From contig JBLHKS010000182.1 in the NCBI GenBank assembly GCA_047620505.1, positions 1 through 14,230 of the forward strand: a DNA stretch of 14,230 bases. Reading direction: 5' to 3'. Origin of the DNA: JBLHKS01 sp047620505. Its GTDB lineage: Bacteria; Verrucomicrobiota; Verrucomicrobiia; Verrucomicrobiales; DEV007. The notes under the pieces were generated by a model, which ran no database searches, was not told where the DNA came from, and saw only the letters and a program-made list of their open reading frames with translations. How positions within the stretch are numbered: position 1 is the first letter of the stretch; every line of letters starts with the position of its first letter. Made by a program: the position numbers and the translations under genes. Shown here piece after piece: positions 6,908-13,949 of this stretch.

Positions 6908-8482
6908 TCACTCTTCTCGAACCTCATCCAAGAGACTCTGGAGCCGCAAAACGACTTCGGGGTTTTCGCTCCAGACGTTTTCTGTTTCTGAAGGATCGTT
7001 GTGCAAATGGTAGAGTTGCCCAGGCGCTCCGCCTTCCTTTGCCGGATCGATGGTTCTGGGAAATGTGAATCCGCCGGAACCACGCCCTTCGATCAGCTTC
7101 CACGGCCCCCGCCGGATCGCAAACATGCCCCAAAGCGAGTGATGAACGGCGAAATCGCGCACTGCCTTTTCGGGTTTTTCAGCAAGGAGGGCCGGCAAAA
7201 TATTCCGACTGTCCTGGCCAGCAGCTGCTGGGAGTTGGGCATCCAGTATCGCGGCGCAAGTCGCCAACAAATCAGTTAGTTCGATCAGCTGATCGCTCGT
7301 GGTTCCTGCGGGCGTTTGCCCCGGCCAGCGAACAACAAACGGAACGCGATGCCCGCCTTCCCAGATATCCGCTTTGGTTCCGCGCAGATGGGCATTTCCC
7401 TGATGACCAAATTGCTGGATGTGCTGAGCGCGGAGACGGTTCTTATAGAACTTGAGATCGTCTGCTTCTTGCGGCTCCCAATAATGATACAGGCCGCCGT
7501 TGTCAGAGGTGAATATTACTATCGTATTCTCTGCCTGGCCAGTGCGATCAAGCGTTTCTAGCACAGCGCCTACAAAGGAGTCGGTTTCCACTACAAAATC
7601 GCCATAAAGACCGGCTTTGCTGGTACCTTTGAATTCTTCATTCGGGATAACCGGAAGGTGAGGCGATGTCAGCGGCGCGTAGACAAAGAAGGGCTGGTCC
7701 GGAGTTTCGGCGCGTTCTTCTATATAGTTAATCGTTGCACCCGCAAGCCGTGGAAGCACGCCAGCGATCGCGAAGTCCGGAGAGCGAACACCTTCGTCAA
7801 CGACGATGAAATCGGTCGCAATTCGTTCCTGCGCGAGTGTTGGCAGGTTTACGGGCCGATTGTTTTCAATATAGCAGAATGGCGACATGTTTAGCGAAGC
7901 AGAGATGCCGAAAAACCAATCGAAACCCCGATCGGTCGGCCCACCGGTAATGGGTTGGGAAAAGTCGACGTCTGCTCCAGATCGTGGGCGTGTTTTCCGG
8001 TCAATCGGTACCGCGGGCATCAAATCGCCATCACGGTCGGTGAAGTGCATTCCAAGATGCCATTTGCCGATGCAAGCGGTGTGGTAGCCGTTCTGGCTGA
8101 GAAATCCGGGAACCGTAATCTGGTTCTGATCGATCAGCGGCGGATCGAAGCCGTCGAGCACGCGATATTTTAGCCGTGTTCTCCAGCTGTAGCGACCTGT
8201 CAGGATTCCGTAGCGCGTGGGTGTGCAAACCGCGGAAGGCGTGTGGGCATCGGTAAAGCGCATCCCCTCGGTGGCCAGGCGATCAATGTGCGGTGTTTGT
8301 ATTTTCGATTCCGAATTGTAGCAACTGACATCGCCAAAGCCGAGGTCATCGGCCAAGATGTATACGATATTAGGATATCGGCTGGATTCGGCGGTGCAAA
8401 TGCCGGTTCCCAATATCAATAGAAAACAGATGCGCAAGTAAGAGAGCATCGGGCAGTATCGCACGATCCGTCGGAATGACAT
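6908..8482 (-). CDS. Exported family S1 sulfatase (arylsulfatase-like)
   Basis: A sulfate-ester hydrolase of the alkaline-phosphatase superfamily, 524 residues from the ATG at 8482. A second ATG at 8449 gives a tidier signal peptide (MLSYLRICFLLILGTGICTA) and may be the true start. The metal-binding pair D45-D46 lies in YILADDLGFGD. The sulfatase signature is C86-T-P-T-R90. Cys86 is the residue oxidised to formylglycine, and the fourth position is Thr rather than the more common Ser or Ala. Later conserved pieces are GKWHLG and FTSDNGG, which supplies an Asp-Asn metal ligand pair. Length and motifs match full-length arylsulfatases. No sulfatase-maturation enzyme gene is in the window, so activation must be provided elsewhere. 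The gene lies 51 bp downstream of another sulfatase on the same strand, probably co-transcribed. The natural substrate is likely a sulfated polysaccharide, which is inference. Confidence 0.94.
   Translation of the reverse strand: MSFRRIVRYCPMLSYLRICFLLILGTGICTAESSRYPNIVYILADDLGFGDVSCYNSESKIQTPHIDRLATEGMRFTDAHTPSAVCTPTRYGILTGRYSWRTRLKYRVLDGFDPPLIDQNQITVPGFLSQNGYHTACIGKWHLGMHFTDRDGDLMPAVPIDRKTRPRSGADVDFSQPITGGPTDRGFDWFFGISASLNMSPFCYIENNRPVNLPTLAQERIATDFIVVDEGVRSPDFAIAGVLPRLAGATINYIEERAETPDQPFFVYAPLTSPHLPVIPNEEFKGTSKAGLYGDFVVETDSFVGAVLETLDRTGQAENTIVIFTSDNGGLYHYWEPQEADDLKFYKNRLRAQHIQQFGHQGNAHLRGTKADIWEGGHRVPFVVRWPGQTPAGTTSDQLIELTDLLATCAAILDAQLPAAAGQDSRNILPALLAEKPEKAVRDFAVHHSLWGMFAIRRGPWKLIEGRGSGGFTFPRTIDPAKEGGAPGQLYHLHNDPSETENVWSENPEVVLRLQSLLDEVREE
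7218..7231. repeat. Iterated palindrome, exact copy
   Basis: Exact CCAGCAGCTGCTGG inside the second sulfatase. Here it is read in another frame, giving Pro-Ala-Ala-Ala-Gly, so protein-level conservation cannot explain its recurrence. Confidence 0.6.
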
Positions 8483-8497
8483 CGTGGTTTTGGTTCG

Positions 8498-8511
8498 CCA
8501 GCAACTGCTGG
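8498..8511. repeat. Iterated palindrome in the intergenic gap between the two sulfatases
   Basis: CCAGCAACTGCTGG, the same one-base variant as at 5503, lying in the 51-bp non-coding gap. Its GCCAGCA/TGCTGGC arms form a 7-bp stem around AC. On the minus strand it is preceded by GGTAGGGCGAG, a string I associate with intergenic repeats in this group of bacteria (recollection, unverified). Confidence 0.5.
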
Positions 8512-8533
8512 CTCGCCCTACCTGCCATTTTCG

Positions 8534-10675
8534 TCAGTGCTTTCGAACCCACACATTGCGAAACGCGACCGGTCCGTGATTTCCCTGGAACACGATTGGC
8601 CCCTGAGTTGTTTCCGGCCGACCACCGCGAGTCGGGCCGGTGCAGACTTCGTTTTCGTGAAGCAACTCGTCGTTAAGATGGACGCTCACAAACGTCGCAT
8701 TTTCCGTCTTTGCACCGGAATCATCAAATCGCGGGGCCCGGAAAACGATGTCGAGGCTCTGCCATTCGCCGGCTGGGCGCGATGCGTTTTTGTCAGGGAT
8801 CGAGCCCTCGAATCCGCGCTTTTTGGGATCCGGTTCGTCCGTGTTCCAGCGCTCGTAAATCGCGCCGCAATCGTGAACGCCAATTTCGTCGTCGGCCTTG
8901 CCGAAGCTGTCGAGAATCTGAACTTCGTAGCTCCCCATCACGTAGACGCCCGAGTTCGATCCTTTGCTAACAAGGAACTCGACGTGCAGTTCGACGTCGC
9001 CGTATTTCGCCTGCGTTTCGAGCGCTTTTGCCTTCTTGCCTGCGGGATCAGCAGCGGTGTTGTGGAGAGCCGCATCGCCTTCAATCGGCGAGACGAAGAG
9101 CGCCTTCGAATTCTCTGGATCAAGCGCAACGGCCGAAGTTGCAGCCCAGCCTTCGGCGCTTTCCGGCGTGAAGTTGCTCAATCCAAGACCGGCAGTTACG
9201 ATCGGATCGGCGTCTGTCGGGCAGGCGCGCGTCTCAGGAAGTCCGGGCAGGCGAAAGGCCGTGACGTTGTCGACCCAACCGGCCGGCCGTTGCTCGGTCC
9301 CCAGTCGTCCAACATCGCCCAATTCAGCACGCGCTTTTTCTGCGAGCGCGCTGAGTTTTTTAACAATGTCAGGATGCTGAGCGGCGAGGTTTGTGGTTTC
9401 TGCGACATCCGCTTCCAGATCAAAGAGCTCCAGCTTCGCGTAAACGTTTTTCGTTCGCGGTGTGTGCGCGAAGAGGTTCACCGGTAGATGCAGCTTCCAC
9501 TTACCGGAGCGGACCGCCCGCAGCTGCGAAACGCGGTAGTAGAAAAACGTTTCGTGCGGCGATTTCGCGTCTTCCTCGCCCGCCAGCAACTGCCAGACGT
9601 CTTTGCCGTCGATCTTCCGGTTCGCAGGCGGCTCTGTTCCTGCCAAGCGCGCAAACGTCGGAAGCAAATCCATGGTTGTGACGAGTTCGTTCGTCTCCGA
9701 ACCCGCCGGAATTTTTCCAGTCCATCGCGCAATGCATGGAACGCGAAAACCACCTTCGTAGGGAGAATTTCCGGTTCCTCTCAGCGGAAGATTCTGACCA
9801 AGCGGCTCTTCGCGACGGCCGTGGAACGCTCCGTTGTCCGAGGTCCAGATCACGAGTGTGTCGTCGTCGATTCCGACTTCTTTGAGGCAATTCAGGATCT
9901 CGCCCATCGACCAATCGAGCTCTTCGATACAGGCTCCGTAGATTCCATTCTGCGACCGTTGACGAAATTCCTCAGACGCGAATGCGGTTTTAGAACTGCC
10001 GGGAACGGCATGCGGTAGATAGAGGAAGAATGGCTCATCGCGGTTCGCTTTGATGTAGTGGACCGCCTCTTCGGTATAGCGCTTGGTGAGCAGGTCAGGA
10101 TCGGTCGGAGCGTCGATAACCGTTTCGTCGCGGACTAACGGAACGGGTGGCCACATTTCGCCGAGTCGCGGAGCCGTCGTGGCGATCATGTCTTCGGAAT
10201 ACGGAACACCAAGCCAACCATCGAACCCTTGCCGCGTTGGCAAAAACGGAAGCTGATCGCCAAGATGCCATTTGCCGACACAGTGCGTCGCGTAGCCGGC
10301 GTCGCGGAGGATTTCGGCGATGGTGACTTCGTCAGGCGCCAGTCCTTTCTGGGCGACTGGCTGAAGAACGACGCGACGCGTTCCGCTCATTTCCATGCTG
10401 ACCCGAGTCGGGTAGCACCCGGTCATGATCGCCGCGCGCGACGGCGTGCAAACGCTTGAGCCGACGTAGAAGCTTGTCAGTTTCATCCCCTCGGCCGCCA
10501 TTTGATCGAGCACAGGCGTTCGATTCACCGTCGAACCAAAACAACCGATATCGCCATAACCGAGATTATCGGCCACGACGAGTATGATATTAGGCTGTCG
10601 CTCGTTGGCGTGAAGATTGGCCGCAATCAGCGTGCCGAGCAAAAGTGTGAAGCGAATCGTGGTCGTCCAGTGCAT
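8534..10675 (-). CDS. Exported sulfatase fused to a DUF1080 / 3-keto-disaccharide hydrolase domain
   Basis: The 713-residue protein begins with a signal peptide (MHWTTTIRFTLLLGTLIAANLHA). Residues about 27-465 are a family S1 sulfatase: D36-N37 in VVADNLGYGD, where the second Asp of the usual ADD is Asn; formylglycine motif C76-T-P-S-R80; GKWHLG; and WTSDNGAFHG. Residues about 500-713 form a separate DUF1080 (3-keto-disaccharide hydrolase, concanavalin-like) domain, with DVELHVEFLVSKGSNSGVYV, YEVQILDSFG, ECG-like HDCGAIYERW and the closing PIVFQGNHGPVAFRNVW. In known proteins that domain binds or cleaves carbohydrate and is usually stand-alone. The fusion suggests desulfation and handling of the same glycan in one exported protein. 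It is the first gene of the minus-strand cluster, with a 223-bp divergent region upstream. No Shine-Dalgarno precedes the ATG. Confidence 0.93.
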   Translation of the reverse strand: MHWTTTIRFTLLLGTLIAANLHANERQPNIILVVADNLGYGDIGCFGSTVNRTPVLDQMAAEGMKLTSFYVGSSVCTPSRAAIMTGCYPTRVSMEMSGTRRVVLQPVAQKGLAPDEVTIAEILRDAGYATHCVGKWHLGDQLPFLPTRQGFDGWLGVPYSEDMIATTAPRLGEMWPPVPLVRDETVIDAPTDPDLLTKRYTEEAVHYIKANRDEPFFLYLPHAVPGSSKTAFASEEFRQRSQNGIYGACIEELDWSMGEILNCLKEVGIDDDTLVIWTSDNGAFHGRREEPLGQNLPLRGTGNSPYEGGFRVPCIARWTGKIPAGSETNELVTTMDLLPTFARLAGTEPPANRKIDGKDVWQLLAGEEDAKSPHETFFYYRVSQLRAVRSGKWKLHLPVNLFAHTPRTKNVYAKLELFDLEADVAETTNLAAQHPDIVKKLSALAEKARAELGDVGRLGTEQRPAGWVDNVTAFRLPGLPETRACPTDADPIVTAGLGLSNFTPESAEGWAATSAVALDPENSKALFVSPIEGDAALHNTAADPAGKKAKALETQAKYGDVELHVEFLVSKGSNSGVYVMGSYEVQILDSFGKADDEIGVHDCGAIYERWNTDEPDPKKRGFEGSIPDKNASRPAGEWQSLDIVFRAPRFDDSGAKTENATFVSVHLNDELLHENEVCTGPTRGGRPETTQGPIVFQGNHGPVAFRNVWVRKH

Positions 10676-10898
10676 GGATTCAATTTCGGCAGATGCAGCG
10701 TGTGTGGAAGCAGAATTTCGGGTCGCGCTCGATTTGGAGAGTCACACCCACAGTTTGCCGGGCCGCGAGGGGCGTTGACATTCAATTTTTCCCGGTGCCG
10801 CGAAAATCTCGGTGTGGCCACCTGGGAGACAGTAAAATCCTGCCCGAAAAAGCGTAGCGGTATTGAGCCGTCGCTCTTTTCCGCCTATGATCGCCGGC
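10676..10898. promoter_or_regulatory. Divergent intergenic region between sulfatase cluster and propeller gene
   Basis: These 223 bp separate the minus-strand start at 10675 from the plus-strand start at 10899, so promoters for both directions should lie here. A perfect plus-strand TTGACA occurs at 10775-10780, but no good TATAAT sits 16-18 bp after it; GAAAAT at 10802-10807 is about 21 bp away and TAAAAT at 10833-10838 has no matching upstream hexamer. No convincing operator is seen. The regulatory call rests on the divergent geometry only. Confidence 0.4.
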
Positions 10899-12167
10899 AT
10901 GCGTTCGGTTTTTTCCTTTCTATTCCTCGTCCTGAATCCAGCTTGCTCCGACCCAGCAGCTGCTGAGGAGTGGACTCGCTTTCGCGGCCCAAATGGGTCC
11001 GGCATCAGCACCGCCACCGGAATTCCCGTTACCTGGAGCGCGGAGGATTACAACTGGCAGATCGACCTTCCGGTTCAAGGGAGCAGTTCGCCGGTGTTGT
11101 GGGGCAAGCAGATTTTTCTAACCGGGGATGACGCCGAAAATGGGCGACGTAGCATTCTCTGCATCGATGCGGAAAGCGGCCGCATTTTGTGGCGTCGCGA
11201 TTACCCCTTCGATGATCACTATCTGCATCGAGATAACGACTTCGCCTCCGCCTCGCCCTGTGTCGATGAAGACGGAGTCATCGTCGTCTGGTCAATGCCG
11301 GAACAGGTTCTCATGATCGCCCTGAGCCTCGATGGAAAGGAAAAGTGGCGACGAGATCTCGGGCCCTTCAAAGGACTGCACGGCTCGGCCAGTTCTCCGA
11401 TCATCGCTGACGGGTTGGTCCTCCTCGCGAATGATCAGATGGACCCCAGTCGCTTCTTCTCCTCGCGATCGGAACCAGGGAAGAGCTTTCTCATCGCCCT
11501 GGAACAAAAAACCGGCGAGACGCGCTGGAAAATCGATCGGAAGACCGAGTTGGCCGGTTACGCGACGCCCTGCATCCGCCGCGTTGGCGATCGAGCCGAA
11601 GCCATCTTCACCAGCACGGCTCACGGCATCACGGCGGTCGATCTGCAAAGTGGCAAACTCAGTTGGGAGATCGATCAGCTCTGGGATAATCGCACAGTCG
11701 CCTCTCCGCAGCTGCACGGCGAGCTGGTGTTCGGCAGTTTCGGGAAGGGCCTGTCCGGGCAACGTTTCGTCGCGGTTCGTCCGGAGAAAGATGGCGGGGC
11801 GAGAGGCGAACTCGTTTACGATGTCACGAAGAGCGTACCGCTGGTTCCCAGCTTTGTGGTCAAAGACGATCTCCTCTTTTTGTGGACCGACAGTGGCGTC
11901 GTCACTTGTCTCGATGCCGGAAACGGCGATGTGCATTGGCGGGAGCGAATCGACGGCGAGTTTTACAGTTCGCCCCTCTGGATCGAAGGCCGCCTCTACG
12001 GAATCAGCAAACGCGGAGAAGTCGTCGTCCTCTCCGCCAGCGAAAAGTTTGAGGAGTTCGGTAGAGTGGATCTCGGTGAAAAGACTTTCGCCACCCCTGC
12101 GATCGCCGATGGCGTTATGTATCTGCGCACCCAATCGCGCTTACTTTCGCTGGGAAAGGCGAAGTGA
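10899..12167 (+). CDS. Exported PQQ-like beta-propeller protein
   Basis: The protein has 422 residues from the ATG at 10899, chosen because it begins a signal peptide (MRSVFSFLFLVLNPACSDPAAA). ATG at 10887 and TTG at 10863 are in frame, but neither improves the signal peptide. The mature protein opens with EEWTRFRGPNGSGIS, the typical beginning of outer-membrane-assembly-like PQQ-repeat proteins in Planctomycetes and Verrucomicrobia. Propeller blades recur as LCIDAESGRILWRRDY, IALEQKTGETRWKID, TAVDLQSGKLSWEID and TCLDAGNGDVHWRERID. Such folds bind partners or, rarely, the cofactor PQQ; no methanol-dehydrogenase-type active site is visible, so an enzymatic role is not claimed. The Cys near the signal peptide end (NPAC) is a poor lipobox. 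It is transcribed divergently from the sulfatase cluster, and its function is unknown. No Shine-Dalgarno is visible. Confidence 0.88.
   Translation: MRSVFSFLFLVLNPACSDPAAAEEWTRFRGPNGSGISTATGIPVTWSAEDYNWQIDLPVQGSSSPVLWGKQIFLTGDDAENGRRSILCIDAESGRILWRRDYPFDDHYLHRDNDFASASPCVDEDGVIVVWSMPEQVLMIALSLDGKEKWRRDLGPFKGLHGSASSPIIADGLVLLANDQMDPSRFFSSRSEPGKSFLIALEQKTGETRWKIDRKTELAGYATPCIRRVGDRAEAIFTSTAHGITAVDLQSGKLSWEIDQLWDNRTVASPQLHGELVFGSFGKGLSGQRFVAVRPEKDGGARGELVYDVTKSVPLVPSFVVKDDLLFLWTDSGVVTCLDAGNGDVHWRERIDGEFYSSPLWIEGRLYGISKRGEVVVLSASEKFEEFGRVDLGEKTFATPAIADGVMYLRTQSRLLSLGKAK
10953..10966. repeat. Iterated palindrome, 13 of 14 match
   Basis: CCAGCAGCTGCTGA at the end of the signal peptide coding region of the propeller gene, read Pro-Ala-Ala-Ala-Glu. 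Only the last base departs from the palindrome. Confidence 0.5.
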
Positions 12168-12262
12168 TACGGCGAGTGCATCCGGTGGTTAGGCTGGCGA
12201 CTTTTAAAGGCAATTCTCCGCCTTCTTAACGGATTCTGTAACGCCTCTTCGTTCAAGCTGGC

Positions 12263-13915
12263 ATGAGGAATTCAAACGCCAACACGCTGCCCGATTTTTG
12301 GTCCAATCTGCTCTTGATTCGACACGGAGAATCCAGCTGCAATGAGGCCAATCGCTTCGCCGGAAGCGTTGACGCTCCACTGACGCGTCTGGGCCGGGCG
12401 CAGGCCGAACAGGCGGCAAAAACCTTTGCCGGGCCGACGCCGGATCGACTTTTCGTGTCGAACTTGAGCCGGGCTCGCGAAACCGCGGAGATTCTTTTTC
12501 CTCAGGCCGAGGCGGGACTGACTCATGAAGTTGACGACCGCCTCACCGAACGGCATTTCGGCGAGTTTACCCTCCGCAACAAAGCTGAGCTGCAGGCGAC
12601 TCACGGAATTCGCGGCTACGACGAAGCGCTATACGATCCGGACGGCGCGATTCGTGGCGCCGAGTCGTTTGCCGAATTTCAGCATCGCGTGGAGCAGTTT
12701 CTCACGGAAACCATAACGCCATTGCTCAGGTCTGGCGAAAGGGTGCTGGTGGTGGCGCACAAATACGTCGTCGAACTCATGGTTCGGCTCGTCCTCGATT
12801 TACCGCTTCAAGGCGCATACGACCTTCGGCTGCCGAATTCCAAAGTGCTGAATGCCGGGGATGCTGAGCAGTACGTCCGGAAGGAATCCCGGACGGGTAA
12901 CCGGCTTCGCGAGTGGATCGGGCTCTACCACGGCGAAGCTCTAGCAGCTGCTGGGCTCATCGGGCTGGGAGTGTCCGCCATTTTCGGGCCTCCGAACATT
13001 CCCTGGCAACTGGGATTCGCCCTTCTCATGGTGGCGACAATGATCAGCCTGCTTCGAGTGGATCTCGGTCAAGCGGTCCAGACGAAAAGCTCTGATTGGG
13101 GGCGGACGCTGACGCGTTTTGCCGTGATTCCGGGCCTTGCCGCGTTGTTTGTCATCGCTGCGGACGCGCCTGTGTCGTGGATCGTGGTCGTGTTAGCATT
13201 GGCGGCGCCGGCCGCATTGACGAGCGTGACTTTGAGTCGTTGCGCGGGCGGCATGGTCCATCCCGCAGTTGGGACGATGATTCGTTCGACCTTGATCGGA
13301 ACCATCACGATTCTCGTTCTCGTCGGAATCTTCTTCGATTGGACCGCAGCCGCTCCAACCGCATTGGTGGCTGCATCCGCAATCGGGATTCCTTGTGCGC
13401 TAACGCTTTTGCTAAGGAGGCACAAACCAATCGCCGCCGCCAACTTTGCCGAACGACAAGCCGCGTGGCCGGTCATTCTCCTCGCCGTTTTTGTCGGAAT
13501 CTCCTGCGCCCAACTGAATTTGAACGACCTGTTCACGACGGGCGCCCTGGCTGTCGGTTTCAGCCTCGCGCTGCGATTGGTCAGCGCTACTCTCACGCGT
13601 TGGTCGAGTTGCGTGGCGCCGGATGACTATCTTTCTCTTGGATTCCCCAATCTGTTTCTCCTTGTAGTTTTCGGGCAGATCCTCGGGTTGCCGGAACTGA
13701 CCAGCTTCGCCGCGTGGCTCCTTGTGCCGATGTTTCTGCTCGCTCCGGTGGACGTCTGGCTCTGCCGCCGATTCGCGGCGAAGGGCGCAGGCGATTGGAC
13801 TCTCCAAGGATATCTGTGCCTCGGCCATGCCGGGCGTTTGAGTGAATTCTGCCCGCTTCCAGCTGAAAATTGTTCGGCTTCGACGGAGGTTATCTACTTG
13901 GGTGAGGCAAAATGA
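12263..13915 (+). CDS. Histidine phosphatase domain fused to a ten-helix membrane domain
   Basis: In this 550-residue protein, residues about 15-215 are a phosphoglycerate-mutase-like histidine phosphatase: phospho-acceptor H21 in LIRHGESSCNEANRF, DAPLTRLGRAQA, R70 in SRARETAEI, E96 in LTERHFGEF, and second catalytic H166 in VVAHKYVVELM, where Gly after the His is Lys. The key catalytic set is therefore intact. Residues about 225-500 form ten hydrophobic segments, roughly 228-245, 248-266, 284-302, 304-324, 335-357, 363-384, 400-418, 424-445, 458-476 and 480-500. Ten helices, with an RCAGGMVHPAVGTMIRSTL stretch after the fourth, recall the bile-acid/sodium symporter fold, but that is a weak resemblance, not an identification. 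The phosphatase has no signal peptide and probably faces the cytoplasm. It lies 95 bp after the propeller gene on the same strand. Substrate and transported solute are unknown. Confidence 0.88.
   Translation: MRNSNANTLPDFWSNLLLIRHGESSCNEANRFAGSVDAPLTRLGRAQAEQAAKTFAGPTPDRLFVSNLSRARETAEILFPQAEAGLTHEVDDRLTERHFGEFTLRNKAELQATHGIRGYDEALYDPDGAIRGAESFAEFQHRVEQFLTETITPLLRSGERVLVVAHKYVVELMVRLVLDLPLQGAYDLRLPNSKVLNAGDAEQYVRKESRTGNRLREWIGLYHGEALAAAGLIGLGVSAIFGPPNIPWQLGFALLMVATMISLLRVDLGQAVQTKSSDWGRTLTRFAVIPGLAALFVIAADAPVSWIVVVLALAAPAALTSVTLSRCAGGMVHPAVGTMIRSTLIGTITILVLVGIFFDWTAAAPTALVAASAIGIPCALTLLLRRHKPIAAANFAERQAAWPVILLAVFVGISCAQLNLNDLFTTGALAVGFSLALRLVSATLTRWSSCVAPDDYLSLGFPNLFLLVVFGQILGLPELTSFAAWLLVPMFLLAPVDVWLCRRFAAKGAGDWTLQGYLCLGHAGRLSEFCPLPAENCSASTEVIYLGEAK
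12951..12964. repeat. Iterated palindrome, 13 of 14 match
   Basis: CTAGCAGCTGCTGG at the first transmembrane segment of the phosphatase-membrane fusion, read Leu-Ala-Ala-Ala-Gly. Only the second base departs from the palindrome. Confidence 0.5.
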
Positions 13916-13949
13916 CGACTCGCGGTTCTCTTTTTCTAATCAATCAGAC

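Noticed and set aside
8537..9487. A 316-codon open frame on the plus strand opposite the fused sulfatase
   Set aside because: It lies wholly antisense to a well-supported gene and its translation has no recognisable domain; long antisense frames are common at this GC content.
10775..10807. TTGACA at 10775 as the -35 box of a sigma-70 promoter
   Set aside because: No acceptable -10 box is found at the normal distance.
10863..10898. Extension of the propeller gene to a TTG start at 10863
   Set aside because: It adds residues before an otherwise good signal peptide and has no ribosome-binding support.
10899..10976. Lipoprotein signal in the propeller protein
   Set aside because: The residues before the Cys (Leu-Asn-Pro-Ala) do not make a good lipobox, and a signal peptidase I site after Ala-Ala-Ala is as likely.
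11292..12134. A 280-codon open frame on the minus strand opposite the propeller gene
   Set aside because: It is antisense to clear PQQ-like repeats and has no family features of its own.
11332..12192. A 286-codon plus-strand frame inside the propeller gene
   Set aside because: It is a shifted frame of the same DNA, rich in Ser and Arg, without domain features.
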